Source: Solobacterium sp. (GTDB taxonomy: Bacteria; Bacillota_I; Bacilli_A; Erysipelotrichales; Erysipelotrichaceae). From it: 18,304 nucleotides of DNA. The notes beneath the pieces are model-generated. The model worked only from the letters and a program-made list of their open reading frames with translations, ran no database searches and had not been told where the DNA came from. The DNA lies in NCBI GenBank assembly GCA_017543025.1, contig JAFYGX010000155.1, forward strand, positions 1 through 18,304. The letters run 5' to 3'. Positions 1-7,798 of this stretch are shown in pieces (position 1 is the stretch's first letter; every line of letters starts with the position of its first letter). The position numbers and the translations under genes are program-made.

Positions 1-1722
1 ATCCGTAAAGCCGACCGGCAGATGACTGGAATTGGTATAATACGGAGTTCCCTGCATATTTGCGGTAATGATATCCGGGAACCGCTCTTTATCATGCTTG
101 GCAAGACGGTAGCTGGTACTTTCTGCCGGCGTTGCCTCCAGATTGTAAAGATCACCGTACTTCTCCTGATAATCGGAGAGTCTTGTCCGCATATGATTCA
201 GCACATCTTTGGCAAATTCCTGAGCCTCTTTATGCGTCAGATCTTTCTTCAGCCAGGATGCGTTCAGCCCCGCCTCATTCATACCGACAAGGCCGATCGT
301 GGAGAAGTGGTTGCTGAAGGTTCCAAGATACCGTTTGGTATACGGATACAGTCCGGAATCAAGAAGCTTTGTGATAACCTCGCGCTTTACGCGGAGACTT
401 CTTGCGGCAACATCCATCGTATGGTCAAGCCGTGCATAGAAATCCTTTTCATCTTTGGCAAGATATGCGATCCGCGGCAGGTTGATTGTCACAACACCGA
501 TCGATCCGGTGCTCTCGCCGCTTCCGAAGAAACCGCCGCTCTTCTTGCGCAGTTCGCGGAGGTCCAGCCGCAGCCGGCAGCACATCGAGCGGACATCGCT
601 CGGCTCCATATCGGAATTGACATAGTTGGAGAAATAAGGCGTACCGTATTTTGCGGTCATCTCAAACAGAAGGCGGTTGTTTTCCGTTTCGCTCCAGTCA
701 AAATCACGTGTGATGGAATACGTCGGAATCGGATACTGGAAACCCCGTCCGTTTGCGTCACCTTCAATCATGATCTCGATGAACGCCCGGTTGATCATAT
801 CCATTTCCGCCTTGCAGTCTTTGTATCTGAAATCCATTTCCTTCCCGCCGACAATCGCAGGCAGTTCCGCGAGGTCCGCAGGTACGGTCCAGTCGAGCGT
901 GATATTGGTGAACGGCGCCTGTGTGCCCCATCTGCTCGGCGTATTCACACCATAGATAAAGGACTGAATATCCTGTTTCACCTGTCCGTAGTTCAGATGA
1001 TCCGCTTTGACAAACGGTGCGAGATACGTATCAAAGCTGGAGAACGCCTGCGCGCCAGCCCATTCATTCTGCATGATGCCGAGAAAGTTGACCATCTGAT
1101 TGCAGAGGGTGGAAAGATGCTTTGCGGGTGCTGATGTGATCTTGCCCGGAATGCCGCCGAGTCCTTCCTGAATCAGCTGTTTCAGTGACCACCCTGCACA
1201 GTAGCCGGTAAGCATGGAAAGATCGTGAATATGAATATCCGCATTTCTGTGCAGCGAAGCGATCTCCTCATCATAGACTTCCGAGAGCCAGTAGTTGGCC
1301 GTGATCGCACCGGAATTGGAAAGGATGAGACCGCCGACGGAATAAGTTACCGTGGAGTTCTCCTTCACCCGCCAGTCCAGAGCTTTGAGATAACTGTCGA
1401 CCAGTTTCTTGTAATCGAGTGTCGTTGCCGTAATGTTGCGGATATTCTCCCGCTGTTTCCGGTAAAGAATATATGCTTTTGCGACATCCGCATACCCGGC
1501 ATTGGACAGAATTTTCTCAACGCTGTCCTGAATATCTTCCACGCCGATCAGACCATCTCTGATCTTCGGCTCAAATTCACTCGTTACCTGCAGCGCAATC
1601 ATATCCAGAATACTGTCGGCATACTGCCTGCCGCATGCGTCAAACGCTTTCCGGATCGCACCGCTGATCTTTCTGACATCAAAATCGGTAATACTGCCAT
1701 CCCGTTTCAAAACTCTGAACAT
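1..1722 (-). CDS. nrdD: Anaerobic (class III) ribonucleoside-triphosphate reductase, large subunit, 3' end outside window
   Basis: This gene encodes the glycyl-radical enzyme that reduces ribonucleoside triphosphates to deoxy forms without oxygen. The visible 574 residues hold an N-terminal ATP-cone (about residues 3-95, starting FRVLKRDGSI) followed by the NrdD barrel. Recognisable blocks are HIHDLSMLTGYCAGW, a Met-Cys-Cys run at residues 380-382, and FFGSGESTGSIGVVTINLPR. The family is usually around 700 residues, so the C-terminal zinc site and the glycyl-radical loop lie beyond the left edge. Two ATGs compete. The one at 1728 overlaps the activase stop as ATGA, but it directly abuts the Shine-Dalgarno AGGGAGG. 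The ATG at 1722 sits about 7 bases from it and is preferred. The tight overlap means co-transcription and probably translational coupling with the upstream activase gene. Confidence 0.96.
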   Translation of the reverse strand, partial: MFRVLKRDGSITDFDVRKISGAIRKAFDACGRQYADSILDMIALQVTSEFEPKIRDGLIGVEDIQDSVEKILSNAGYADVAKAYILYRKQRENIRNITATTLDYKKLVDSYLKALDWRVKENSTVTYSVGGLILSNSGAITANYWLSEVYDEEIASLHRNADIHIHDLSMLTGYCAGWSLKQLIQEGLGGIPGKITSAPAKHLSTLCNQMVNFLGIMQNEWAGAQAFSSFDTYLAPFVKADHLNYGQVKQDIQSFIYGVNTPSRWGTQAPFTNITLDWTVPADLAELPAIVGGKEMDFRYKDCKAEMDMINRAFIEIMIEGDANGRGFQYPIPTYSITRDFDWSETENNRLLFEMTAKYGTPYFSNYVNSDMEPSDVRSMCCRLRLDLRELRKKSGGFFGSGESTGSIGVVTINLPRIAYLAKDEKDFYARLDHTMDVAARSLRVKREVITKLLDSGLYPYTKRYLGTFSNHFSTIGLVGMNEAGLNASWLKKDLTHKEAQEFAKDVLNHMRTRLSDYQEKYGDLYNLEATPAESTSYRLAKHDKERFPDIITANMQGTPYYTNSSHLPVGFTD

Positions 1723-1724
1723 TG

Positions 1725-2870
1725 TCATCCCTCCCTGACGCCCCGAAGTTCGGCATTCGGAACATATTTTTTCACTTCTTTCAGAAGATCTTCCATCTCC
1801 TGTTTCGTATAAGCACTCCAGCCTGGCTGGATTACTTCTTTACTGTCGTTATATTGCTGCAGGTAATAGTATCTGCTGCCCTCAATCCACTTTGCGATCC
1901 GGATCAGATCTTCCTTCGTATGAAACTCCCGGATCACAGTCGTCCGGAATTCATGCTCGATCGGAGAATTCATCAGAAAGTTCACCGATGTCTCGATCCG
2001 CCGGATCCGGAAAATCTCCGGATTGACGCCGACGGATTCCGAGTAGCGTTCTTTGCTGTTTTTGATATCCATCGCGATATAATCGATCATCCCGGTTTCA
2101 CACAGCTTTGCCAGCCGGTCCGGAAAATACCCGTTGGTATCCAGCTTGACCAGATACCCCATCTGTTTGATCTCACGGATGAACCCTTCCAGATCTTCCT
2201 GCACCAGCGGCTCTCCACCTGTGATGCATACGCCATCCAGAATGTTTTTCCGCTTCTGAAGATATGCAAGCACATCCTCCGGATCATAGAACTCATAATT
2301 ATCCGGCACAAATACCAGATCCCGGTTATGACAGTAGGCGCATTTGAAATTGCATCCGCCGGTAAATACCGTCGCTGCAACCTTGCCCGGATAATCCAGC
2401 ATGGTCATCTTCTGCAGACCGCCGATCCGGATTCCGGAATACAGCGGCTGCGGATTCAGATACATGCGGGAATTGGCAGTTACCCGTCCCAGCAATGATT
2501 CAAACTTATCAAAATCTGCGTTCATCGCCAGCTTCTGCCGGCATTCATTCCGCAGATCATACATCTCATTCATGATGTCCAGAGCTTTCTGTGTCGTATA
2601 GAGGCGTTTTACCCGCCGGTCCTTTTCATCCGTACGGGCCTGCACATACCCCTGTTCAATCAGCTTCTGCACGCTCTTGGTTGTCGTACCCTTATCGACT
2701 TCGCCGATTCTGGATACTTCATTCATGGTGATTCCTTCCTGCTCATAGATCAGAAAGAGAAAGATGACCTGCCCGCTTCCGATCTCATAGTTCGCCATAG
2801 CTTTATCGAAATACTTCTGAATGTTCCGGTAAAGCGCTGAGATATTGATCAGAAAGCTGCTTTCTGCCAT
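1725..2870 (-). CDS. nrdG: MarR-type DNA-binding domain fused to anaerobic RNR activating radical-SAM protein (NrdG2 type)
   Basis: The 381-residue product has two parts. Residues 1 to about 135 look like a MarR winged-helix repressor: an HTH with MNEVSRIGEVDKGTTTKSVQKL, then the wing DEKDRRVKRLYTT. Residues about 145-381 form a radical-SAM activase starting GLQKMTMLDYPG, with CxxxCxxC cysteines at 173, 177 and 180 for the 4Fe-4S cluster and GGE at 218-220. That block is typical of NrdG2, which installs the glycyl radical on NrdD, and nrdD follows immediately. The open frame extends upstream to a TTG at 2933, but ATG 2870 has AAAGGG upstream and starts exactly at the MarR domain. NrdG2 proteins alone are about 230 residues, so the extra N-terminal domain is a real fusion. 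No in-frame stop or start at the junction suggests two genes. A redox- or substrate-responsive autorepressor role is inference. Confidence 0.93.
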   Translation of the reverse strand: MAESSFLINISALYRNIQKYFDKAMANYEIGSGQVIFLFLIYEQEGITMNEVSRIGEVDKGTTTKSVQKLIEQGYVQARTDEKDRRVKRLYTTQKALDIMNEMYDLRNECRQKLAMNADFDKFESLLGRVTANSRMYLNPQPLYSGIRIGGLQKMTMLDYPGKVAATVFTGGCNFKCAYCHNRDLVFVPDNYEFYDPEDVLAYLQKRKNILDGVCITGGEPLVQEDLEGFIREIKQMGYLVKLDTNGYFPDRLAKLCETGMIDYIAMDIKNSKERYSESVGVNPEIFRIRRIETSVNFLMNSPIEHEFRTTVIREFHTKEDLIRIAKWIEGSRYYYLQQYNDSKEVIQPGWSAYTKQEMEDLLKEVKKYVPNAELRGVREG

Positions 2871-2905
2871 AAGTGACTCATCCCTTTCACATGATGGAAT
2901 ATCAT

Positions 2906-2933
2906 TGGTGCACCATAATAGTTGGACTTCCAA
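2906..2933. promoter_or_regulatory. Two palindromes in the leader of the MarR-nrdG2 gene, candidate operators
   Basis: Two perfect inverted repeats lie 36-63 bases upstream of the activase start. One is TGGTGCACCA at 2906-2915 and the other is TTGGACTTCCAA (5-base arms, 2-base centre) at 2922-2933. MarR-family dimers bind palindromes of this size, usually in their own promoter, so autoregulation by the fused MarR domain is a reasonable guess. The sequences do not resemble the NrdR box. A TATTAT between them on the minus strand could be a -10 element, but no good -35 accompanies it. Confidence 0.45.
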
Positions 2934-2977
2934 TTTTCTTATATTCCGGAGATGATTCTATCACGAAATCGGATAAT

Positions 2978-3048
2978 AAAAACAGGCATTTGCCCGCCTC
3001 TTACGGCAAGAACCCTCGAAAAACGATTCGCTTCTTCCGGTAAATGCC
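2978..3048 (-). terminator. Long hairpin with T-run, terminator of the phosphodiesterase gene
   Basis: On the minus strand GGCATTT (3048-3042) can pair with AAATGCC (2991-2985). The inner TTACCGGAAGAA can alternatively pair with TTCTTgCCGTAA, with one bulged G. A TTTTT run follows at 2982-2978. The position between the phosphodiesterase stop and the next gene fits a rho-independent terminator. The structure is long and interrupted, so its folding is not certain. Confidence 0.6.
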
Positions 3049-3141
3049 CGCTCTTTCAGCTCGCATCGCATTCTCCGCAAAATCAGTATGCCGCTCCTGT
3101 TTTTCTTCCGGACAGCTGAGAAGTTCTGCGAGCCCTGCCAT

Positions 3142-4032
3142 TCAGACTGCTGTTTCGGGTTCCTCCGGATCAAACCCTTCGAAAATGAACAGATCATATT
3201 TTCCCTGCATCTGTTTCAGTTCAGCCGGGCTTTCAATCGTCCAGGCAACTGACGGGCAGTGAAACAGCCTGCGGATCAGCCGTCTGGAAAAATTGCGCTC
3301 ATGCTTGCTGTTGTAGGCAATGAAATCAGGCTGAGTCACCGCGTTGAACATCAGATGCTCCCCCATGAAATGTCTCAGGTCACGCTGGATTCGATCCTTT
3401 GTATAGGCCTCGGAAAGCTGTCCGCGGATCACCTGAGGCCGGTGTTTCCGGTACCATCGCACGGCCGAAGGATGAAAGCTCTCCACCACATATTCTCCCG
3501 GATATTCCTGAAGCAGCGGATCTGCTTTTTCACATACCTTTATCGCCCGTTTTTCACTGTCTGCCTTGATTTCAACAATCAGCGGCACCCGTCCGCCGAC
3601 CAGCTTCAGCACCGCTTCAAACGAAGGAATCTTTTCACCGCTGTCAAACAGATGAAACTTCTGCAGCTCCGCAAACGAATAGTCATACACCCTTCCGGTT
3701 ACCGCTTCTCCCTTCTCATCTCTTGCGGCCCTTTCAAGCGTGTCATCATGAAAGACTACAGGAACTCCGTCTTTCGAAAGCTGCACATCAAGCTCAATTC
3801 CAAACCCCTTTTCAACCGCCTTCCGGAACGCGGCGAACGAGTTTTCCGGCGCTTCTGAATCATTCCGGTAAAACCCGCGGTGCGCAAACATCCGATCCCG
3901 GTATCTGTCAGCCCACCGCCTTCGCGAAGACGGATGAATGGAGAAAACATACATTCCGGCAGTGAACACCCCTGCCCCAAGCAGAACCTTCCCTGCCGTT
4001 TTGAATAACTGTCGTTTCATAGCAGCTTCCAT
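3142..4032 (-). CDS. Membrane-anchored glycerophosphodiester phosphodiesterase
   Basis: The 296-residue product hydrolyses glycerophosphodiesters, such as deacylated phospholipids or glycerol-phosphate polymers, to glycerol 3-phosphate and an alcohol. The catalytic signature of the GDPD family is complete: HRG at 51-53, PEN at 62-64, ELD at 80-82, FHDD at 94-97 and VEIK at 153-156. An N-terminal hydrophobic segment (about 12-31) preceded by Lys/Arg suggests a membrane anchor or signal peptide with an extracytoplasmic enzyme. Start is ambiguous: ATG 4032 has TAAGG seven bases upstream, while ATG 4020 has GGAAG five bases upstream. It is divergently transcribed from the aldo/keto reductase, with about 95 bases between them, and ends at its own hairpin. 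The exact substrate cannot be told from sequence. Confidence 0.93.
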   Translation of the reverse strand: MEAAMKRQLFKTAGKVLLGAGVFTAGMYVFSIHPSSRRRWADRYRDRMFAHRGFYRNDSEAPENSFAAFRKAVEKGFGIELDVQLSKDGVPVVFHDDTLERAARDEKGEAVTGRVYDYSFAELQKFHLFDSGEKIPSFEAVLKLVGGRVPLIVEIKADSEKRAIKVCEKADPLLQEYPGEYVVESFHPSAVRWYRKHRPQVIRGQLSEAYTKDRIQRDLRHFMGEHLMFNAVTQPDFIAYNSKHERNFSRRLIRRLFHCPSVAWTIESPAELKQMQGKYDLFIFEGFDPEEPETAV

Positions 4033-4071
4033 TCTACTACCTTAATCACCCGCCGGCTCTGATCAATCAAT

Positions 4072-4100
4072 TTGAGCAGCAGAACAAATGTGATTATGAT
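4072..4100 (+). promoter_or_regulatory. Sigma-A-type promoter of the aldo/keto reductase gene
   Basis: TTGAGC at 4072-4077 and TATGAT at 4095-4100 are separated by 17 bases, close to the consensus housekeeping promoter. The start codon is 28 bases further on, behind AAAGGAG. This is the best promoter match in the window. Confidence 0.7.
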
Positions 4101-4127
4101 GAAAGAAATAAAAGGAGAACAACTGTT

Positions 4128-5117
4128 ATGTATCAGCCTTCTCAATCCCGTTATGGCTCCATGATCTACCGCAGCTGCGGATGCAGCGGACTGAAGCTTC
4201 CCGCGGTATCGCTCGGATTCTGGCACAACTTCGGTGATACCGGTGATTACGCAAACATGAAAGCCATGTGTGAAACCGCATTCGACCTCGGCATCACGCA
4301 CTTTGACCTTGCCAATAACTACGGACCGGCAAACGGCGCTGCGGAAAAGAATCTCGGAAAGCTGCTGAAGGAAGACTTTTCCGGATACCGGGATGAACTT
4401 GTGATCAGTACAAAAGCAGGTTATGACATGTGGCCCGGTCCGTACGGCAACTGGGGCAGCCGGAAATATCTGCTTGCCTCGCTCGATCAGAGCCTTGCCC
4501 GCATGGGGCTTGACTATGTTGATATCTTCTATCATCACCGGATGGACCCCAACACGCCGCTCGAAGAGACAATGGGTGCTCTCGCACAGGCTGTCACCAG
4601 CGGAAAAGCGCTCTATATCGGCCTTTCCCGCTATGATGCTCTGACCATGCGGAAAGCCGCGCGCATCCTCGAAGATCTTCACGTCCCCTACATCATTGAC
4701 CAGCACCGCTTCAGCATATTCGACAGGGAAGCAGAGACCTCCGGCAAACTGGCTGCAGCACAGGAAAAAGGACACGGTACAATCATCTTCTCCCCGCTGG
4801 CGCAGGGACTTCTTACTGACCGGTACCTGAACGGCATTCCCGAAAACAGCCGGATCCGCACTGACGGCCGTTATCTGAAAGAAGACGCTCTGACGGAAGA
4901 GAAGCTCGCAAAGATCCGCCGGCTGAATGAACTTGCACAGAACCGCGGACAGTCGCTTGCGCAGATGGCGCTGGCATGGGTGCTCCATCATACAGAGGTA
5001 ACTTCCGTTCTGATCGGCGCTTCCAGGCCCCAGCAGATCAAAGACAACGTCAGCGCACTGGCAGAACTTGGATTCACGGAAGAAGAGCTCACCATGATTG
5101 ACCAGATTTCTCTCTGA
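4128..5117 (+). CDS. yghZ: Aldo/keto reductase, YghZ/L-glyceraldehyde 3-phosphate reductase type
   Basis: The 329-residue product is a cytoplasmic NADPH-dependent aldo/keto reductase. The closest family I recognise is E. coli YghZ (Gpr), which reduces L-glyceraldehyde 3-phosphate and methylglyoxal and so detoxifies stray glycolytic aldehydes. Shared blocks are HFDLANNYGPANGAAE (58-73), STKAGYDMWPGPYG (94-107), SRKYLLASLDQSLARMGLDY (111-130) and PLAQGLLTDRYLNGIP. The catalytic tetrad is Asp60, Tyr65, Lys96 and His137. Full length for the family. ATG 4128 has AAAGGAG about 10 bases upstream. It is monocistronic, with its own promoter and a downstream hairpin, and is one of the few plus-strand genes here. 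The physiological substrate in this organism is inferred only. Confidence 0.95.
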   Translation: MYQPSQSRYGSMIYRSCGCSGLKLPAVSLGFWHNFGDTGDYANMKAMCETAFDLGITHFDLANNYGPANGAAEKNLGKLLKEDFSGYRDELVISTKAGYDMWPGPYGNWGSRKYLLASLDQSLARMGLDYVDIFYHHRMDPNTPLEETMGALAQAVTSGKALYIGLSRYDALTMRKAARILEDLHVPYIIDQHRFSIFDREAETSGKLAAAQEKGHGTIIFSPLAQGLLTDRYLNGIPENSRIRTDGRYLKEDALTEEKLAKIRRLNELAQNRGQSLAQMALAWVLHHTEVTSVLIGASRPQQIKDNVSALAELGFTEEELTMIDQISL

Positions 5118-5141
5118 CGACACATTACCAGCAGGCATATG

Positions 5142-5186
5142 AAAAACCGGTCGCGTCCGTGCTTCAGCAGAGGCGAGGCCGGTTTT
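5142..5186. terminator. Bidirectional terminator between convergent genes
   Basis: AAAACCGGTCGC at 5143-5154 pairs with GCGA(GG)CCGGTTTT at 5173-5186, with a two-base bulge and a T-run on each strand. It lies between the convergent aldo/keto reductase and the 5218-6342 gene and can serve both. Confidence 0.7.
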
Positions 5187-5217
5187 CACATCCTTTCTCC
5201 GTCACAGATCCGTTTTC

Positions 5218-6342
5218 TCAGCGGTCAACGGTGACATAGGTGTCTCCCATATACTCATAATATTCATCCGTACCGCGGTACATCTTATAATCGGAAAGCA
5301 TGATGATCCGGTAAATATGATCTGATTCCCCGGAATCCTCTTCATGTCTTCCGTTTCCGTCTGATCCTTCCGCATAATCCATTCCATGATCCAGCAGGAG
5401 AATTTCTGCCTGGAACTGGTCGTCATACGGAAAATAGACAATCTGAAAGCGGGAGTAAGCCTGATATTCAACATCACGGTATCCGGTCAGTTCTTCATCG
5501 CTGTTGTATATGCCCTCCTTGCCTTCCTGGGTAATTCCCGGATAGGTATACATGGACTCATGCGTCTTCTTCAGATTCACATACATGCCGTCATGGTGAT
5601 AAACCGTCTCCTTGTATCCGGAAGTGAATCCCTTGCCGCTGCGGATATTGTTTGTCACACGATCAATCGTTCCGTTGATGTAGTAAACCGTATTTCCGGT
5701 ATATACATTCCGGTCCGCAAGACCGGACCTCAATCCGTATCGGATATGCGTATCCGGATCCAGCTCCCCTGTAGTGCCGAAGCTGGTGATTGTTCCGTGA
5801 AGCGTAATCCCGTCCCGGTAGCCGTAAACGACCTCGATTTCCTCATCCGGTACGTCCGCAGGCGTCACATTCCCGTTTCCGATATCCGAGAACACAACCG
5901 GTGTAATCCCCGCAAGCGGCGCAAGTTCAATTGAAACACTATTTCCGCTGATGTTCACAATATTATTCGCCATCGCCTCCACCAGCGGAATATCATCCGG
6001 AATGTAATCCCCGAACTCCGGACAGATCGCTTCCGCCCACTGGATATTGGTATAGGCAAAGCCGTCTTCCTTAAGGATATACAGCGGTTTTGTCACTGCC
6101 ACGATCCGGTTCCCGGATACCGGGTTCACCTTTCCGGGGGCAGAAATCTGTGCTGCCGCTGACTGGATTGCCGAAGAAGATACCAGGTTCGTATGCGAAG
6201 CATAATGCAGCCCGCCGATTACCGCCGCAACAAGCAGCACGGCTGCCGTTTTTTTCCCGGCCCCGGAAGACTTCTGCTCTGATCCGCCTGCCGTGTTGTC
6301 TGAAACCGGTGTTCTGCCATCGCTGAATTCGTCTTTCCTCAT
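5218..6342 (-). CDS. Single-pass membrane protein of unknown function
   Basis: I do not recognise the family. The 374-residue product has a polar N-terminus, one hydrophobic segment (about 32-47, TAAVLLVAAVIGGLHY), and then a long extracytoplasmic part rich in Tyr, Asp and Gly with many short beta-like stretches. This suggests a type II-like or uncleaved-signal envelope protein. The open frame extends to 6447 and would overlap the upstream lipoprotein gene. ATG 6342 has a perfect AAAGGAG five bases upstream and the protein starts MRKDEFSDG, so that start is chosen. The gap to the upstream lipoprotein is then 70 bases with no terminator, so the two are probably one transcript. A general role at the cell surface is all that can be supported. 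Confidence 0.75.
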   Translation of the reverse strand: MRKDEFSDGRTPVSDNTAGGSEQKSSGAGKKTAAVLLVAAVIGGLHYASHTNLVSSSAIQSAAAQISAPGKVNPVSGNRIVAVTKPLYILKEDGFAYTNIQWAEAICPEFGDYIPDDIPLVEAMANNIVNISGNSVSIELAPLAGITPVVFSDIGNGNVTPADVPDEEIEVVYGYRDGITLHGTITSFGTTGELDPDTHIRYGLRSGLADRNVYTGNTVYYINGTIDRVTNNIRSGKGFTSGYKETVYHHDGMYVNLKKTHESMYTYPGITQEGKEGIYNSDEELTGYRDVEYQAYSRFQIVYFPYDDQFQAEILLLDHGMDYAEGSDGNGRHEEDSGESDHIYRIIMLSDYKMYRGTDEYYEYMGDTYVTVDR

Positions 6343-6412
6343 TCTGTCTCCTTTCATCCCGGCCACTCTGCATCCGCTGTACGCGCCGGGTTTTTTCCGA
6401 AGCTTGCTCTGC

Positions 6413-7573
6413 TCAGCTCCTCCACGGTACGAACACGGTCGGCTCATCCGCTCTTGTGACCTCGCCCGGACCGGTCTCTCTGCGGTTTTTATACGTGCTG
6501 ATCAGAAGACTGCCGCTGCTTCCCCGTTTCAGAACGACCGATTCGTCCGATCCTGATCCGACCGGAAAGGAAACCGACTCTTCCGCACGGTCAAAGCTGT
6601 ATTCACAGGCAGTCGTCTTGGCATAATGCGCATCCATTCCGCCGAACCCGGTATCCTCCCCCAGCGGCTGCGGGCTGTACTGAATATAATTCAGCATTCC
6701 GTTACTCAGAAACCGGATTGTGAAATAGTGGTCGCTGTTCTTCCAGGTACCTTCAAGAAACGCCATCTCTTCCGGTGCAGATACGGTTTCAAAAATCCCT
6801 GTTTCACTGCCCGGCTCCGGTTTCACTTCCGCCGTGCCAGGCGTTTCGTGCACCGCAGGACCTGCGGTTTTTGCCGGAGTGCGCTCCTCCAGAACCTTAT
6901 ACATTGCCGCATACCCAAGATCTCCGTCATAGTCGGAATAATAGGTTCCTACCGCATAAAGCATGCCGTTTCGTTTAAAGAATCCGGTATAAGTCAGCCG
7001 GCTGCCGAAATATTCTTCTTCCAGCCGCAAGGTCAGCGGGTCTGTTTCTGTGGTACCGCTGTATGGAAGGTCATGCGCTGCGTTCCGTGCATCTTCTTCT
7101 GTCCCGTTCTGATAGAAGATATACTTCCATTGCTCGGTATAGGAAACGGTCTTTCCGTCTGTCTCAAGCTCGGCAGTCAGAATCTGTTTCTGCCAATCCT
7201 TTCCCGGATACCGGTAGTGCGTTACGATCCAGGACCCCTTCAGCTGAGAATCATCCGTAACCCGCTCCGCTCCTTCCGGCAGATAATCCATTCTGCGGCT
7301 GTTCCGAATGAAATCGTCATAAAACCAGTCAAATCCTTCCAGAAGCTTCTGACTGTCAGACGATGCATTCTTCGTTCTGTCTTTCAGCAGCGAAGAAATG
7401 GATACAGGGGCGATTTTTCCGATGGTCATCGCAGAAAAACTGCCCGTTTTCTCCGTCGCATCCGCTGTATCCGGCGCTTCAGGCCGGGATTGGGAACAGC
7501 CGGAAAGACCCGATGCACCGAGCATCAGGACAGCTGCCAGTAAGAGACTCTGAAATCGGTTCTGTTTTTTCAT
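6413..7573 (-). CDS. Lipoprotein of unknown function with two LxGxW-like modules
   Basis: The 386-residue product begins MKKQNRFQSLLLAAVLMLGA and has the lipobox Leu-Ser-Gly-Cys at 23-26, so it should be lipidated at Cys26 and face outward. After a Thr/Ala-rich spacer there are two regions that look alike in outline. One holds LKGSWIVTHYRYPG and one holds LEGTWKNSDHYFTIRFLSNG. They are separated by a Pro/Glu/Thr-rich linker (TPAKTAGPAVHETPGTAEV). The LxGxW start of a beta-strand series recalls small lipocalin-like lipoprotein domains, but I cannot assign a family. Start ATG 7573 has AAAGGAGG four bases upstream. It lies first in the pair with the 5218-6342 gene and is preceded by a perfect 18-base palindrome. 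Confidence 0.8.
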   Translation of the reverse strand: MKKQNRFQSLLLAAVLMLGASGLSGCSQSRPEAPDTADATEKTGSFSAMTIGKIAPVSISSLLKDRTKNASSDSQKLLEGFDWFYDDFIRNSRRMDYLPEGAERVTDDSQLKGSWIVTHYRYPGKDWQKQILTAELETDGKTVSYTEQWKYIFYQNGTEEDARNAAHDLPYSGTTETDPLTLRLEEEYFGSRLTYTGFFKRNGMLYAVGTYYSDYDGDLGYAAMYKVLEERTPAKTAGPAVHETPGTAEVKPEPGSETGIFETVSAPEEMAFLEGTWKNSDHYFTIRFLSNGMLNYIQYSPQPLGEDTGFGGMDAHYAKTTACEYSFDRAEESVSFPVGSGSDESVVLKRGSSGSLLISTYKNRRETGPGEVTRADEPTVFVPWRS

Positions 7574-7585
7574 TTTCCCTCCTTT

Positions 7586-7603
7586 CGCAGCGTTAACGCT
7601 GCG
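7586..7603. promoter_or_regulatory. Perfect 18-base palindrome next to the lipoprotein ribosome binding site
   Basis: CGCAGCGTTAACGCTGCG is a perfect inverted repeat directly abutting the AAAGGAGG of the lipoprotein gene on the minus strand. As DNA it could be a repressor operator. As RNA it would form a seven-pair stem with a UUAA loop that could limit ribosome access. No T-run follows, so it is not a terminator. Confidence 0.5.
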
Positions 7604-7740
7604 TGCCTTGCCTGCAAGTTCATTTTACAGGATGCTGCAGAAAATCATCCGGATCACCATATGCCAGTCTTGTCATCATTCTGTCTGCTGATCTGTCTTA
7701 TCCAGCTGGCAGCCGGATCGTTCAGCCTGTAACGGAAACG

Positions 7741-7766
7741 AAAAAACCGATGCCCGAAGGCACCGG
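7741..7766 (-). terminator. UUCG-tetraloop terminator of the CapA-like operon
   Basis: On the minus strand CCGGTGCC and GGCATCGG form an eight-pair stem (one G-U pair) closed by a C(UUCG)G tetraloop and followed by TTTTTT. This is a strong rho-independent terminator about 30 bases after the CapA-like stop codon. Confidence 0.92.
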
Positions 7767-7798
7767 CTGTTTCCTGCTGTTTCAGCTCTTCTTCCGGT

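Noticed and set aside
22..1134. Plus-strand open frame of 370 codons opposite nrdD
   Set aside because: It is antisense to clear NrdD coding sequence, has no family resemblance and no good ribosome binding site.
2871..2933. TTG at 2933 as start of the MarR-nrdG2 gene
   Set aside because: There is no ribosome binding site before it and the extra 21 residues are not part of the MarR fold. ATG 2870 has AAAGGG upstream.
4017..5189. Minus-strand open frame of 390 codons opposite the aldo/keto reductase
   Set aside because: The plus strand encodes a full-length, well-conserved YghZ-type enzyme with promoter and ribosome binding site. The antisense frame is open only through codon bias.
6626..7543. 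Plus-strand open frame of 305 codons opposite the lipoprotein gene
   Set aside because: It is Arg/Phe/Cys-rich antisense sequence with no start signal. The minus strand has a lipobox and strong Shine-Dalgarno.
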